Counted from the stretch's first letter, positions 27,429 through 36,547 are shown. The stretch is 64,000 nucleotides of DNA from Korobacter sp036501185 (GCA_036501185.1 DASYAU010000013.1:4421-68420); one strand, 5' to 3'. The notes: generated from the sequence alone by a model not told the origin. Numbers and translations are program-made.

Positions 27429-27610
27429 CTACTCGTGCCGTAGCACACTCATAGGATCTTCCCGCATTGCCCGCACAGCCGGCAAAAGCCGCGCTAGCGC
27501 ACCAGTCAGCAACACCACGCCCGACGCCGCAGCCAGAACACCGTGGCAAACACGCGGCTGCGCAGCGACGCCTTCACCGCATACAACACGTCACTCCGCA
27601 AGGCTTCCAT
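27429..27610 (-). pseudogene. Remnant of a MacB/FtsX-type ABC permease
   Basis: On the minus strand an ATG (27610) opens M-E-A-L-R-S-D-V-L-Y-A-V-K-A-S-L-R-S, the start typical of acidobacterial MacB-like permeases. After about 25 codons a different frame continues with A-S-G-V-V-L-L-T-G-A-L-A-R-L-L-P, then R-A-M-R-E-D-P-M-S-V-L-R-H-E and stop (27429), the typical C-terminus of the same family. Full-length proteins have about 800 residues, so nearly the whole interior is deleted. Apart from this remnant and the thiC promoter, the gap 27352-27699 has no gene. Confidence 0.75.
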
Positions 27611-27699
27611 TGATTCACCCCAAGAATGCTCAATCTACCGCAATTCGCTCGATTCGTGCGTTGACCCGTCCCAGCTGTCTCGTTAACATAAACCCTCCC

Positions 27700-30354
27700 A
27701 TGGACGGCCAAACCATTTCCCATTACCACGTCGTCGAAAAGCTCGGTGGCGGCGGCATGGGCGTGGTCTACAAGGCCGAAGACACGCGCCTCAAGCGCTT
27801 TGTAGCGCTCAAATTCCTGCCCGACTCCGTCGCCTCGCAACCGCAGTCGCTCAGCCGCTTTCAGCGCGAAGCCCAGGCCGCCTCCGCCCTCAATCATCCG
27901 AACATTTGCACCATCTACGACATCGGCGAAGAAAACGGCCGCGCCTTCATTGCCATGGAATACCTCGAAGGCCAAACGCTGCGGCAGAAGATCGCCGGAC
28001 GCCCTCTGCCTCTCGAAATCGTTCTCGATCTTGCGATCGAAATTGCCGACGCCCTCGCCGCCGCGCACGCCAAGGGCATCATTCATCGCGACATCAAGCC
28101 CGCCAACTTGTTCGTCACCGACAGCGGTCACATTAAGGTTCTCGACTTCGGCCTCGCCAAGGTCACCGTCGCCAGCGCCTCCGCCAGCCAAATCGGCGCC
28201 GCCAAGACCATGACGTCGCCCGACGAAGAAGAGCACCTCACCAGCCCCGGCTCCATGCTCGGCACCGTCGCCTACATGTCGCCCGAACAAGTTCGCGCCC
28301 GCGAACTCGACGCCCGATCTGACCTTTTTTCCTTCGGCGCCGTCCTTTATGAAATGGTCACCGGCGCCTTGCCGTTCCGCGGCGAAAGCACCGCCGTCAT
28401 CCTAAAGGCCATTCTCGATCAGCCTCCCACGCCCGTCGTTCGCCTCAATCCCGACGTCCCCGTCGAACTCGAACGCATCATCAGCAAGGCGCTCGAAAAA
28501 GACCGCGACCTCCGCTACCAGCACGCCACCGAATTGCGTGCCGACCTCCAGCGCCTTCGCCGCGACACCACCTCCGGCATTCATGGCTCCTCCGCTGTAG
28601 CGGCCGCCACGGAAGTCAAACGTTCGCCGGTCAAGCGCATTCTCTTCGGCCTGGCCGCTTCGCTCATCACCAGCGCGATCATCATCGCTGTCCTGCACTT
28701 TGCGCCCCACAAGACTGAAACTCCCGCCGCCACCGAGTGGAAGCAGCTCACCTTTTTTACCGACTCCGTCGTTTATCCCGAAATTTCCCCCGACGGCCGC
28801 ATGCTGGCATTCCTGCGGACCAGCAGCCCCTTCTTCGGACGCGGCGAGCTCTACGTCAAAATGTTGCCGGATGGCGAGCCCGTTCAGTTAACCCACGACA
28901 ATATGGAGAAGATGAGCCCCGCATTTTCCCCTGATGGTTCCCGCATCGCGTATAGCGTCGTTGAGCCCTGGGAAACATGGGAGGTCTCTGTCCTCGGCGG
29001 TCCGCCCCGGCTCTTGCTCCCTAACTCGTCGTCCATCTCGTGGATCGACAACGGCAAACGCCTTCTCTACTCCGAGGAAAAACAGGGGCTGCACATGGGC
29101 CTCGTCACCAGCGACGAAAGCCGCGGCAATGGCCGCGATATTTACGTTCCGCCCGGCACGCGCTCCATGGTGCATCACTCCTATCTCTCCCCCGACGGTA
29201 AGTGGGTACTCATGGTCGTCATGAACAATCGCGGCGACCTCGGCCCTTGCCAGATCGTTCCTTTCGACGGCAGCAGCGCCGCCACCGACGTCGGGCTGCC
29301 GAACCGTCAGTGTTACTCCGGCTCATGGTCTCGCGACGGAAAGTACATCTATCTCTGCATCACCAGTGGCGGGTCGCATATTTGGCGTCAGCGCTTTCCC
29401 GGCGGGCAGCCTGAACAAGTCACCACCGGTCCGACCTCCCAGGACGGCATCGCCATGGATCCCTCCGGTAAATCGTTCGTCACCGCCGTTGGTACCGAAG
29501 ACAGTACCGTCTGGCTGCACGACAAAAACGGCGACCAGCAGATTTCCTCCGAGGGCGTCGCGAATTCCCCCCATTTGTCCGCGGACGGCAAAAAGCTCTA
29601 CTTCCTGATGTCCAATGGCCAGACCCGTGGCTTTGAACTCTGGCAGCGCGATGTCGCGGGAGGAACCCTCGAGCGTATGCTGCCCGGCACAACCATGGAT
29701 CAATTCGACGTCTCCCGTGATGGCAACCTCATTGCATTTTCCGCCACCGACGACAAAAGCACCGCCATCTGGGTCGCCCCCATGAATCGTCGGACCGCAC
29801 CTCTCCGTCTCACGAAGTCCGTCGACGAAGACTTCCCATTTTTCCTCCCGAACAACGACATCGTTTTTCGTGGTGCGGAAGGTGGTTCGAATTTCGTCTA
29901 TCGCATGAAGCCTGATGGCACTACCCGGACCCGGCTCATCGACCAGCGCATTCTCGATCTCACCTCCGTCTCCGGCGATGGACGCTGGTTCTCTGCCACC
30001 GTCCCGGGACCCGATCCCGATCATCTCGTCACCACCCGGGCATTTCCGATTGCGGGCGGCCAACCCGTCAACCTTTGCAATATTTACTGCCAATGGAGTT
30101 GGGACCAGTCGGGAAACTTCTTGTACCTTGTCATCAATGAATGGTTCGATGGCAGCTTCCGCCTGCCGGCCTTGAAAGAGACGGGTCTCACCAACCTGCC
30201 CCCCGCCGGATTCTCGTCCCTCGACGACATCAAGAAGCTGAAAGGTGCCACTCAGATGCCGGAGTTCATTTTCAACGGCATCAACGGCGACACCTACCCG
30301 TTTACCCGCCAGAACGTCCGCCGCAACCTCTACCGCATTCCGGTGCCCGAATGA
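27700..30354 (+). CDS. Membrane Ser/Thr protein kinase with TolB/WD40-like propeller
   Basis: An 884-residue protein. Residues 8-275 form a Hanks-type kinase: G-G-G-G-M-G-V-V glycine loop, K in V-A-L-K-F, H-R-D-I-K-P-A-N catalytic loop, D-F-G-L-A-K. A membrane segment (about 312-333) is followed by an extracytoplasmic six- to seven-bladed propeller with many S-P-D-G repeats. The frame is open further upstream, but the kinase fold begins right at ATG 27700. This architecture is expanded in Acidobacteriota; the propeller probably senses an envelope ligand. Confidence 0.93.
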   Translation: MDGQTISHYHVVEKLGGGGMGVVYKAEDTRLKRFVALKFLPDSVASQPQSLSRFQREAQAASALNHPNICTIYDIGEENGRAFIAMEYLEGQTLRQKIAGRPLPLEIVLDLAIEIADALAAAHAKGIIHRDIKPANLFVTDSGHIKVLDFGLAKVTVASASASQIGAAKTMTSPDEEEHLTSPGSMLGTVAYMSPEQVRARELDARSDLFSFGAVLYEMVTGALPFRGESTAVILKAILDQPPTPVVRLNPDVPVELERIISKALEKDRDLRYQHATELRADLQRLRRDTTSGIHGSSAVAAATEVKRSPVKRILFGLAASLITSAIIIAVLHFAPHKTETPAATEWKQLTFFTDSVVYPEISPDGRMLAFLRTSSPFFGRGELYVKMLPDGEPVQLTHDNMEKMSPAFSPDGSRIAYSVVEPWETWEVSVLGGPPRLLLPNSSSISWIDNGKRLLYSEEKQGLHMGLVTSDESRGNGRDIYVPPGTRSMVHHSYLSPDGKWVLMVVMNNRGDLGPCQIVPFDGSSAATDVGLPNRQCYSGSWSRDGKYIYLCITSGGSHIWRQRFPGGQPEQVTTGPTSQDGIAMDPSGKSFVTAVGTEDSTVWLHDKNGDQQISSEGVANSPHLSADGKKLYFLMSNGQTRGFELWQRDVAGGTLERMLPGTTMDQFDVSRDGNLIAFSATDDKSTAIWVAPMNRRTAPLRLTKSVDEDFPFFLPNNDIVFRGAEGGSNFVYRMKPDGTTRTRLIDQRILDLTSVSGDGRWFSATVPGPDPDHLVTTRAFPIAGGQPVNLCNIYCQWSWDQSGNFLYLVINEWFDGSFRLPALKETGLTNLPPAGFSSLDDIKKLKGATQMPEFIFNGINGDTYPFTRQNVRRNLYRIPVPE

Positions 30355-30421
30355 CCCATTCGTAGGATTTGACCCTGTCCTGTGACCCTCGTATCCTTCT
30401 TCTAACGGGGTGAATCGCAGC

Positions 30422-30892
30422 ATGTCTGAACGCAAGCCGACTTACACGCGCTTTGCTGTCGCCATTGTTCTCGTCCTCGTGCCCATCGGCTATCTGGCCG
30501 TCTCCGGCGCGCGTGACAAGGACATGACCAGCTATTACAAGACCATCCAGGAAATCCAGACGATGGGCCCCGGCGTGTACGAAAAGCGTCTTCGCGTAGC
30601 CGGTACCGTCGCTGAAGGCTCCATTAAGCGCAACGGCACCCACGTCGAATTCAAGCTTGAAGAGCAGGGAAGACTGCTGCCCGTCGTCTACAACGGCACC
30701 GAAGCTCCGCCCGACACCTTCAAAGACAAGTCGCAGGCCCTCGCCGAAGGCAAAATGGGTCGCGACGGCGTCTTCCATGCCCAGAAACTTCAGGCCAAAT
30801 GCGCCTCCAAGTACGCACCCGCACCCAACAGCACCACTCCCGGAACCAACCAGGCTACAACCCAGCCCGGTGCGAACCAGGCCTCGATGTAA
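30422..30892 (+). CDS. ccmE: Cytochrome c maturation heme chaperone CcmE, C-x3-Y variant
   Basis: A 156-residue membrane-anchored protein (segment at about 10-28) with the CcmE OB-fold (G-P-G-V-Y, R-V-A-G-T-V, G-S-I, V-V-Y-N-G). In E. coli the heme-binding residue is a His in H-D-E-N-Y; here the position is C127 with Y131 (K-C-A-S-K-Y). This matches the known CXXXY subclass of CcmE from sulfate reducers and archaea. The tail after 135 is Thr/Asn/Pro-rich. ATG 30422 is preferred over GTG 30410. First gene of the ccm operon. Confidence 0.88.
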   Translation: MSERKPTYTRFAVAIVLVLVPIGYLAVSGARDKDMTSYYKTIQEIQTMGPGVYEKRLRVAGTVAEGSIKRNGTHVEFKLEEQGRLLPVVYNGTEAPPDTFKDKSQALAEGKMGRDGVFHAQKLQAKCASKYAPAPNSTTPGTNQATTQPGANQASM

Positions 30893-30928
30893 GATGTCCC
30901 GCAGTTTCTTGCGGAGAACTCCTATCGC

Positions 30929-31597
30929 GTGAACACTTCCGGCCAGCCCTCGCCCGTCGCAGCGGTGTCGCTCCACAACATCGTCAAGTTCTTCGGACGC
31001 TTCCTCGCCCTTCGCCAGGTCTCCGCCGAATTTGCGCCCGCTCGCCTCTACGTCGTCCTCGGCGATAACGGTGCCGGAAAGTCCACCCTCCTCCGCATCA
31101 TGACCGGCCTCCTCAAACCCAGCAGTGGGGAAGTGAAGTTGCTCGGCGAATCCCCCTCCGACGTCGCCGTTCGTTTCGGCTACATGGGCCACGCGCCTCT
31201 TCTTTATGACGAGCTAACCGGCGTCGAGAACCTGCACTACTTCGCCGGACTCTACGGCATCACCGATCCCAACGTCGTCCGCGATGCCATCCGCACCGTC
31301 GGCCTCGATCCCGATCTCGATCGCCGTGTCGGCAACTATTCCCAGGGCATGCGTCAGCGCCTCTCGCTCGCCCGCTCCGTCATTCACAATCCTGAAATCC
31401 TTTTCCTTGACGAGCCATTCTCCAACGTCGACATCAAATCCGCCCACGACATGGCCGCGCTTCTCGGCCAAATGCGCAACGCCGGACGCACCCTTTTCGT
31501 CGTCACCCACCAGCCCGCAGTCCTCAACGAGGTTGTCGACGAAACAATTTCCATGAACGTCGGCCAGATCCTCTCGCGCGACGTGAGGCCATCATGA
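30929..31597 (+). CDS. ccmA: Heme exporter ATP-binding protein
   Basis: A 222-residue ABC ATPase. Walker A G-D-N-G-A-G-K-S-T, signature Y-S-Q-G-M-R-Q-R, Walker B I-L-F-L-D-E-P. It powers release of heme-loaded CcmE from the CcmABCD complex. GTG start with a distant GGAG. It overlaps ccmB by 4 bp (ATGA). Confidence 0.92.
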   Translation: MNTSGQPSPVAAVSLHNIVKFFGRFLALRQVSAEFAPARLYVVLGDNGAGKSTLLRIMTGLLKPSSGEVKLLGESPSDVAVRFGYMGHAPLLYDELTGVENLHYFAGLYGITDPNVVRDAIRTVGLDPDLDRRVGNYSQGMRQRLSLARSVIHNPEILFLDEPFSNVDIKSAHDMAALLGQMRNAGRTLFVVTHQPAVLNEVVDETISMNVGQILSRDVRPS

Positions 31598-32313
31598 GCG
31601 CCCAGCCGGCCGTCAAGCCAGCATCGCCGTCCGTCTCTCCCGGCTTTGTCGCCGTGCTTCGTGCCACCATTGCCAAAGACCTCCGCATGGAGTGGCGCTC
31701 CAAAGACGCCATCAACTCCATGCTGTTCTTCTCGCTGCTGGTGGTGGTGATCTTCAGTTTCTCATTCGATCCAACCGCTGAAACTTCGCGCGAGATTGCC
31801 GGCGGCCTTATCTGGGTTTCATTCCTCTTCGCCGCCGTTGTCGCTCTGAATCAGACTTGGGCACGCGAGCTTCGCAACCAAGCGCTCGATGCCTTCCGCG
31901 TTTCGCCCGCGCCACCAAATTCGCTTTTCGCTGCCAAGGCACTCGGCAACATGATCTTCGTCACCATCCTCGAATGCCTCATGGCGCCGCTCTTCACCAT
32001 GTTCTACAACCTCCGAGCGCTGGGGAACTGGAAGCTCCTTCCCGCCATCACCCTGCTCGGCACGTGGGCGCTCGTGGTAAATGGAACCTTCTTCGCGGCC
32101 ATGTCAATTCGCACCCGTATCCGCGAAGTGCTGTTGCCCTTAATTCTCTTTCCAATTTCTTTGCCCGCGTTGCTCGGCATGGTGAGTGCCACCACTGCCG
32201 TGCTCACGGGCGAAAACTCACCCATCATCTGGCTCAAGCTGTTGGCGGTATATGATGTGGTATTCACCACAGTCTGCCTCAGTCTTTTCGGGGTCATCAT
32301 AAACGCAGAATGA
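31594..32313 (+). CDS. ccmB: Heme exporter membrane protein CcmB
   Basis: A 239-residue protein with six predicted membrane segments. N-terminal cytoplasmic region R-A-T-I-A-K-D-L-R-M-E-W-R-S-K-D is typical of CcmB. It is the permease partner of CcmA. It overlaps both neighbours by 4 bp, so the four genes are translationally coupled. Confidence 0.9.
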   Translation: MSAQPAVKPASPSVSPGFVAVLRATIAKDLRMEWRSKDAINSMLFFSLLVVVIFSFSFDPTAETSREIAGGLIWVSFLFAAVVALNQTWARELRNQALDAFRVSPAPPNSLFAAKALGNMIFVTILECLMAPLFTMFYNLRALGNWKLLPAITLLGTWALVVNGTFFAAMSIRTRIREVLLPLILFPISLPALLGMVSATTAVLTGENSPIIWLKLLAVYDVVFTTVCLSLFGVIINAE

Positions 32314-33002
32314 AACCAGCATTTCTATTCGCAATTTTCGCCTCGCTTGCATTACTCGCCTTCAGCACCTACCAGGGCCTTTACGTCGCTCCACGCGACG
32401 TCAATCAAGGCGACGTCTTCCGCATCTTCTACTATCACGTCCCCTCCGCATGGGTCGGCGGCCTGTGCTTCTTCTTTAACTTCTGCGCGTCGCTCTGGTA
32501 TCTCTTCCGCAAGCAGCCCGCCGTCGACGCCTTCGCCCTGGCATCGGCGGAAGTCGGCGTGGTCTTCTGCACCATCGTCCTCATCACCGGCCCTCTTTGG
32601 GCGCGTCCTATTTGGGGCATCTGGTGGACGTGGGACCCGCGCCTCACCAGCACCTTTGTTCTCTGGCTTATTTACTGCTCGTACCTGATCCTCCGCAAGT
32701 TCGCCTCCGGAGGCCAGGGAGCCGTTCTCGGCGCAGCCCTCGCCATCTTCGGATTCGTTGACGTCCCCATCGTTTATTTCTCCATCCGCATCTTCCGCAC
32801 CCAGCATCCGCAACCCGTCTTTGCCGGAGGCGAGAATTCCGGGATGGAAGTGCACATGCTCCACGCATTCCTCTGGAACCTGCTCGCTTTTACGATTCTT
32901 GGGTTGGTAATCCTCTGGGCGAGGTATATTGTGCAGCGACTCGACCAGTCGGTTGAGGACGCGCACAAGGCCTCGGCTCTGGCCGCAGGAGGCGCACAGT
33001 GA
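32310..33002 (+). CDS. ccmC: Heme handling protein CcmC
   Basis: A 230-residue six-segment membrane protein with the heme-handling tryptophan-rich motif W-G-I-W-W-T-W-D-P-R-L-T and two conserved His (one in Y-Y-H-V-P-S-A, one in V-H-M-L-H). It transfers heme to CcmE. It overlaps ccmB and the ccmD-like gene by 4 bp each. Confidence 0.94.
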   Translation: MKPAFLFAIFASLALLAFSTYQGLYVAPRDVNQGDVFRIFYYHVPSAWVGGLCFFFNFCASLWYLFRKQPAVDAFALASAEVGVVFCTIVLITGPLWARPIWGIWWTWDPRLTSTFVLWLIYCSYLILRKFASGGQGAVLGAALAIFGFVDVPIVYFSIRIFRTQHPQPVFAGGENSGMEVHMLHAFLWNLLAFTILGLVILWARYIVQRLDQSVEDAHKASALAAGGAQ

Positions 33003-33124
33003 ACAACCTCGCCTTTATGCACGCGGCCTACATTGTTGTATGGGTCATTCTTGGTGGATACTCGGCCGATCTCTTTGCGCGCTATCGGAAGTTGAAGAAG
33101 GAACTTCGAGATCTCAAGAAGTGA
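32999..33124 (+). CDS. ccmD: CcmD-like small membrane protein
   Basis: A 41-residue ORF (GTG start overlapping the ccmC stop by 4 bp). It reads M-N-N-L-A-F-M-H-A-A-Y-I-V-V-W and continues through one membrane segment into a charged tail (R-Y-R-K-L-K-K-E-L). Position after ccmC, one membrane helix, the leading aromatic/His residues and the basic tail are the hallmarks of CcmD. Its stop overlaps the next gene's GTG. Too short to be found by length filters. Confidence 0.82.
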   Translation: MNNLAFMHAAYIVVWVILGGYSADLFARYRKLKKELRDLKK

Positions 33125-33654
33125 GCGCTTCCACGGCACAAACAACCAAAGCTCCGTCGGCTGGTGTTCTGCCGGTTATCGCGGTGGCGAACCTCATCGT
33201 CGCCATCATGTTCGTGCTCTTTTCCACCCCGTTCTACTACAAGCAAATCCACATCCTGCACAGTTGGCCTGCCGCCGATGCCCAGGTAGTCCGCGCCGAG
33301 GTTGTTCCTGCGCACATCGAGGTCCCCGCCGACGGCCAAAAATATTTCGACTCCGACGTCCAATTCCTCTTTACCGTCGACGGCGTCCCCCACTTCGCCG
33401 AAGTCTTCTCCCATCGCAGCCCGAATATCGAAAAGGTCCGCTACGAGACCAATAAATTCACCGTCGGCAGCCACCAATCCGTCCGCTATAACCCCGCCAA
33501 CCCAACGGACATCCGCGCAAACGCTGGCTATAATCGCCGCTTCTTCTTCGCCCCGCTCCTCATCACCAGCTTCGGCTTCATCTTCTTTGTATTCGCCGCC
33601 ATCTTCTACTGGATGGCCGTCCGCTCCCGCAAAGCCCAGATCGCAGGAAACTAG
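33121..33654 (+). CDS. DUF3592-like membrane protein in the ccm operon
   Basis: A 177-residue protein with two membrane segments (about 17-40 and 142-168) around an extracytoplasmic beta-rich domain (V-R-A-E-V-V-P-A-H, V-R-Y-N-P-A-N-P) that resembles DUF3592. GTG start overlapping the ccmD-like stop by 4 bp. Operon position suggests a role near cytochrome c maturation or its redox partners, but the family itself is uncharacterised. No ccmF, ccmG or ccmH follows. Confidence 0.78.
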   Translation: MSASTAQTTKAPSAGVLPVIAVANLIVAIMFVLFSTPFYYKQIHILHSWPAADAQVVRAEVVPAHIEVPADGQKYFDSDVQFLFTVDGVPHFAEVFSHRSPNIEKVRYETNKFTVGSHQSVRYNPANPTDIRANAGYNRRFFFAPLLITSFGFIFFVFAAIFYWMAVRSRKAQIAGN

Positions 33655-33790
33655 TTCTCCGCAAGGCTATTGGCAATGAGGGATTCAGCAGATTTCTCAC
33701 TGCGATCGTGGCTGCACTTCAGGCGTTAATAGCCTTTACAGCGGCTAGGTCTGCGAATATGGTTGTGCCGTCACTTCCCGGAGCGCACCC

Positions 33791-35773
33791 ATGTCCTTCC
33801 TTCGAAATCTTCTGATCACGGTTCTCGCCGTTTCCTCTGTTTTCCTCGCGCAGGAACAACCACCAAAAGCGACGGCCATGCCTGTCTCTTCGGACACTCC
33901 AACCGTGACCGCCGGCGGCGCAAGCTTTACGGTGCCTTCCGGGTGGACGGCGGAAACGCGATCGAACATGGTGGTGCTCACTCCGCCTGAGACGGATACG
34001 CATCTGGTAATTGTGGATGCTCATGGAGCAGACGCCAAAGCCGCCGTCGCATCTGCGTGGATGGCGTACAACCCCGATTTCAAGCGTGCGCTGAAGCTCG
34101 TCACTCCTGAGCCTGCACGCGAAGGTTGGGAAGAACGCGCGACATTCAATTATGAAACCTCGCCCAACGAACGTGCGATCGTAACCGCCTTGGCCATGCG
34201 CGCAGGCAGCAACTGGACGGTCGTGCTGCTCGACGGCACCGAGATGACCCTCGAAAAACGCAGCTCTCCCCTCGGCTTAGTTCTCCAGAGCCTGAGCCCG
34301 AAGGGATACAGCCGCGAGTCGTTCGCCAACCGCAAACCCAATGCGCTCGACGCTGCGCGGATCGAACAGCTCAAGGCGTTCGTGCAGAGCGGCATTCAAC
34401 AGCTTGGCGTGCCCGGCGTTGGCCTCGCTTTCATGGACCACGGCAAGATCGTCTACGCCGGTGGACTCGGCGTGCGCGAATTGGGCAAGCCCGAGCCGGT
34501 GGACGGTAATACGATGTTCATGGCCGGCTCCAATACCAAGGGCATGACCACCCTTCTACTCTCTGAACTTGCGGACCAGAAAAAACTCACTTGGGATGAG
34601 CCCGTTGTCAACATCTATCCCGACTTCAAACTCGGCAATGCCGATACCACCAAGAAGGTCGAGGTGAAGCACCTCATCTGCGCCTGCACCGGCATGCCGC
34701 GCGAGGATCTGGAGTGGATCTTCGAGTTTAAGAATGCAACCCCCAAGTCTGTACTTGATTTGCTCGGAACCATGCAGCCCACAAGCAACTTCGGCGAGGT
34801 CTTCCAGTACAGCAACCTGATGGCCGCCGCCGCCGGATATGTCGGCGCACACCTCGCATACCCGGACCGCGAACTTGGCGCCGCTTACGATCTGGCAATG
34901 CAAAAGGAGATCTTCGATCCCCTCGGAATGAGGGACACCACTCTCGACTTTTCCAAGGCGCTGGCTGGCGATCACGCCTCTCCTCACGGCAGCGACGTCG
35001 ACGGTAAGCCCGCGCTTGCATCCATGGACTTCAATTACTGTGTCATGCCCGTGCGGCCTGCAGGCGCGGTCTGGACCTCCGCCGCCGATCTCATGAAGTA
35101 TGTGCAGCTCGAGGCAAATGAGGGCAAGCTGCCCAACGGTAAACAATTGGTTTCGGCGGAGAACCTGCTTATGCGCCGCAAGCCCCAGGTCGCCGTTGGC
35201 GAGGACGCCAGCTACGGCATGGGGTTGGCGATCAACCACAAGTACGGCATCTCCGTCCTCACCCATGGCGGTGGCACGTCTGGCTTCATCAGCAATTGGT
35301 ACCTGATTCCCGGTGCAGGCATTGGCGCCGTCATCCTCACCAATTCTGACGCTGGAGCGCTCCTGACCGGGCCTTTCGAGCGACGGTTGATGGAATTGGT
35401 GTACGACGCCAAGCCCCAAGCCGAGGCTGACCTCGCCGCGGCCGCGAAAAACCACAAGGCCGAAGTGGCAAAGCAGCGTGAACAGTTGGCCGTCCCTGCG
35501 GATCCCAAGGAAGCCGCGAAATTAGCCAAGCACTACGTAAGCAAGGATCTCGGCGCCCTCGACGTTTCCGAAAATCAGGGCGTCGTGACCTTCGACTTCG
35601 GCGAATGGAAGACGACCGTCGCGTCGCGGAAGAATGCCGACGGAACCGTTTCATACATCGCCATCGATCCGGCGAAGCTTGGCTTCGAATTCGTCGCAGG
35701 CGAGCACGACGGCAAACGCGCGCTGGTCATCCGCGACGGACAACACGAATACTTCTTCGTCGAAACAGCGTAG
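33791..35773 (+). CDS. Serine hydrolase of the beta-lactamase (class C-like) fold
   Basis: A 660-residue secreted protein. Signal peptide (1-20) precedes an N-terminal module (25-175) of unknown type. A beta-lactamase/penicillin-binding-protein fold (about 190-530) has S247-x-x-K250 in G-S-N-T-K, a Y-S-N motif and a late H-G-G motif. A small C-terminal beta domain resembling DUF3471 follows (about 585-660). Such proteins act as esterases or D-amino-acid peptidases; antibiotic resistance cannot be assumed. It has its own promoter region; nothing notable in 33655-33790. Confidence 0.88.
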   Translation: MSFLRNLLITVLAVSSVFLAQEQPPKATAMPVSSDTPTVTAGGASFTVPSGWTAETRSNMVVLTPPETDTHLVIVDAHGADAKAAVASAWMAYNPDFKRALKLVTPEPAREGWEERATFNYETSPNERAIVTALAMRAGSNWTVVLLDGTEMTLEKRSSPLGLVLQSLSPKGYSRESFANRKPNALDAARIEQLKAFVQSGIQQLGVPGVGLAFMDHGKIVYAGGLGVRELGKPEPVDGNTMFMAGSNTKGMTTLLLSELADQKKLTWDEPVVNIYPDFKLGNADTTKKVEVKHLICACTGMPREDLEWIFEFKNATPKSVLDLLGTMQPTSNFGEVFQYSNLMAAAAGYVGAHLAYPDRELGAAYDLAMQKEIFDPLGMRDTTLDFSKALAGDHASPHGSDVDGKPALASMDFNYCVMPVRPAGAVWTSAADLMKYVQLEANEGKLPNGKQLVSAENLLMRRKPQVAVGEDASYGMGLAINHKYGISVLTHGGGTSGFISNWYLIPGAGIGAVILTNSDAGALLTGPFERRLMELVYDAKPQAEADLAAAAKNHKAEVAKQREQLAVPADPKEAAKLAKHYVSKDLGALDVSENQGVVTFDFGEWKTTVASRKNADGTVSYIAIDPAKLGFEFVAGEHDGKRALVIRDGQHEYFFVETA

Positions 35774-35890
35774 TGCCTTGTCGTGGGGACGGTGCGGGCT
35801 CATCCCCCATCCCGTTCCCCTTTACAAAACTTTTCTCGCAACTGCGGCCACTTCCTCCGTTCTGGTGTCTGAGCCATCACGGAGGCAGAG

Positions 35891-36290
35891 ATGCGCAAAC
35901 TCGTGTTAGTTGTTCTCCTGTCGTCGCTTTCTTTCGCCCAGAGCACCGTGAAGACCGCGGTTTCAGCCACGGATCACAGTGCCGAGGCCACCCGCCTTCC
36001 CGTCCGCCGCGTCGTTCTCTTCAAGAATCGCAACCCAGATCCAGGACCGCGAAGACCAGCAGACCGCCATCAATGAAGACCAGGCGCGCCTGCGCGAAAA
36101 TTTGAAAGCCTTGAAAGGAGGTGCTGAAGAACGAGAGTTGATCCAGCGCTATACCCACCAGCTCAACACGGAGGAAGACACGCTCGATCGACTGAAAAAG
36201 GAATTAGGGCACTTGGATGTGCAGCAGGAAAGCGCTCAGCAGGAACTCAAGAAGACCATCGACGACCTTGCGCTGACTGTCGATCTGTAG
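35891..36290 (+). pseudogene. Internally deleted remnant of a secreted coiled-coil protein
   Basis: The 5' part (from ATG 35891) encodes a signal peptide and L-P-V-R-R-V-V-L-F-K-N, the opening of a family of long secreted proteins in which this phrase begins a DUF4139-like domain. The frame is then lost. The 3' part, in another frame (about 36017-36290), encodes a coiled-coil end: D-Q-A-R-L-R-E-N-L-K-A-L-K-G-G-A-E-E-R, ending D-L-A-L-T-V-D-L. Family members have about 600 residues between these ends, so an internal deletion has joined both ends out of frame. Confidence 0.7.
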
Positions 36291-36352
36291 ATTGCGAAAC
36301 CGTGCTGGCGCGGGCACCCGCCTGCCCAGCACTGCTCGCTACAGCGAAATAA

Positions 36353-36547
36353 TTAGCCGTTTTCCCGCGGAGTCTGCCGAAGGTATGCTGACATCATCGT
36401 CGCCGCCCAGTTAGGATGGGCGCGCTCCAAATGTTCTTCCTTCTTTTGTTCGGTGGGGAAGGGGTCGTGACATAGCGCGCAGAAAATCGGCTTCTTCGCC
36501 GAATCCGCTCGTCCATCCAGCTCGAATACTGATACGAAGCTCGTCAT
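36353..36547 (-). CDS. Small protein with one classical C2H2 zinc finger
   Basis: A 64-residue protein with C23-x2-C26-x3-F30-x8-H39-x4-H44, which satisfies the eukaryotic-type C2H2 pattern exactly. The remainder is short and polar. Coding is supported by the intact motif; the ribosome-binding site is not obvious. It may bind nucleic acid or a protein partner. It is divergent from the tandem paralogue pair. The gap 36548-36816 has no other feature. Confidence 0.62.
   Translation of the reverse strand: MTSFVSVFELDGRADSAKKPIFCALCHDPFPTEQKKEEHLERAHPNWAATMMSAYLRQTPRENG

Noticed and set aside
27421..27699. N-terminal extension of the Ser/Thr kinase
   Set aside because: The kinase fold starts at ATG 27700, and the upstream sequence is better explained as a minus-strand permease remnant and the thiC promoter.
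27352..27700. TPP riboswitch before thiC
   Set aside because: No THI-box-like CTGAGA or matching pairing was seen, and the leader predicted from the TATAAT box is too short.
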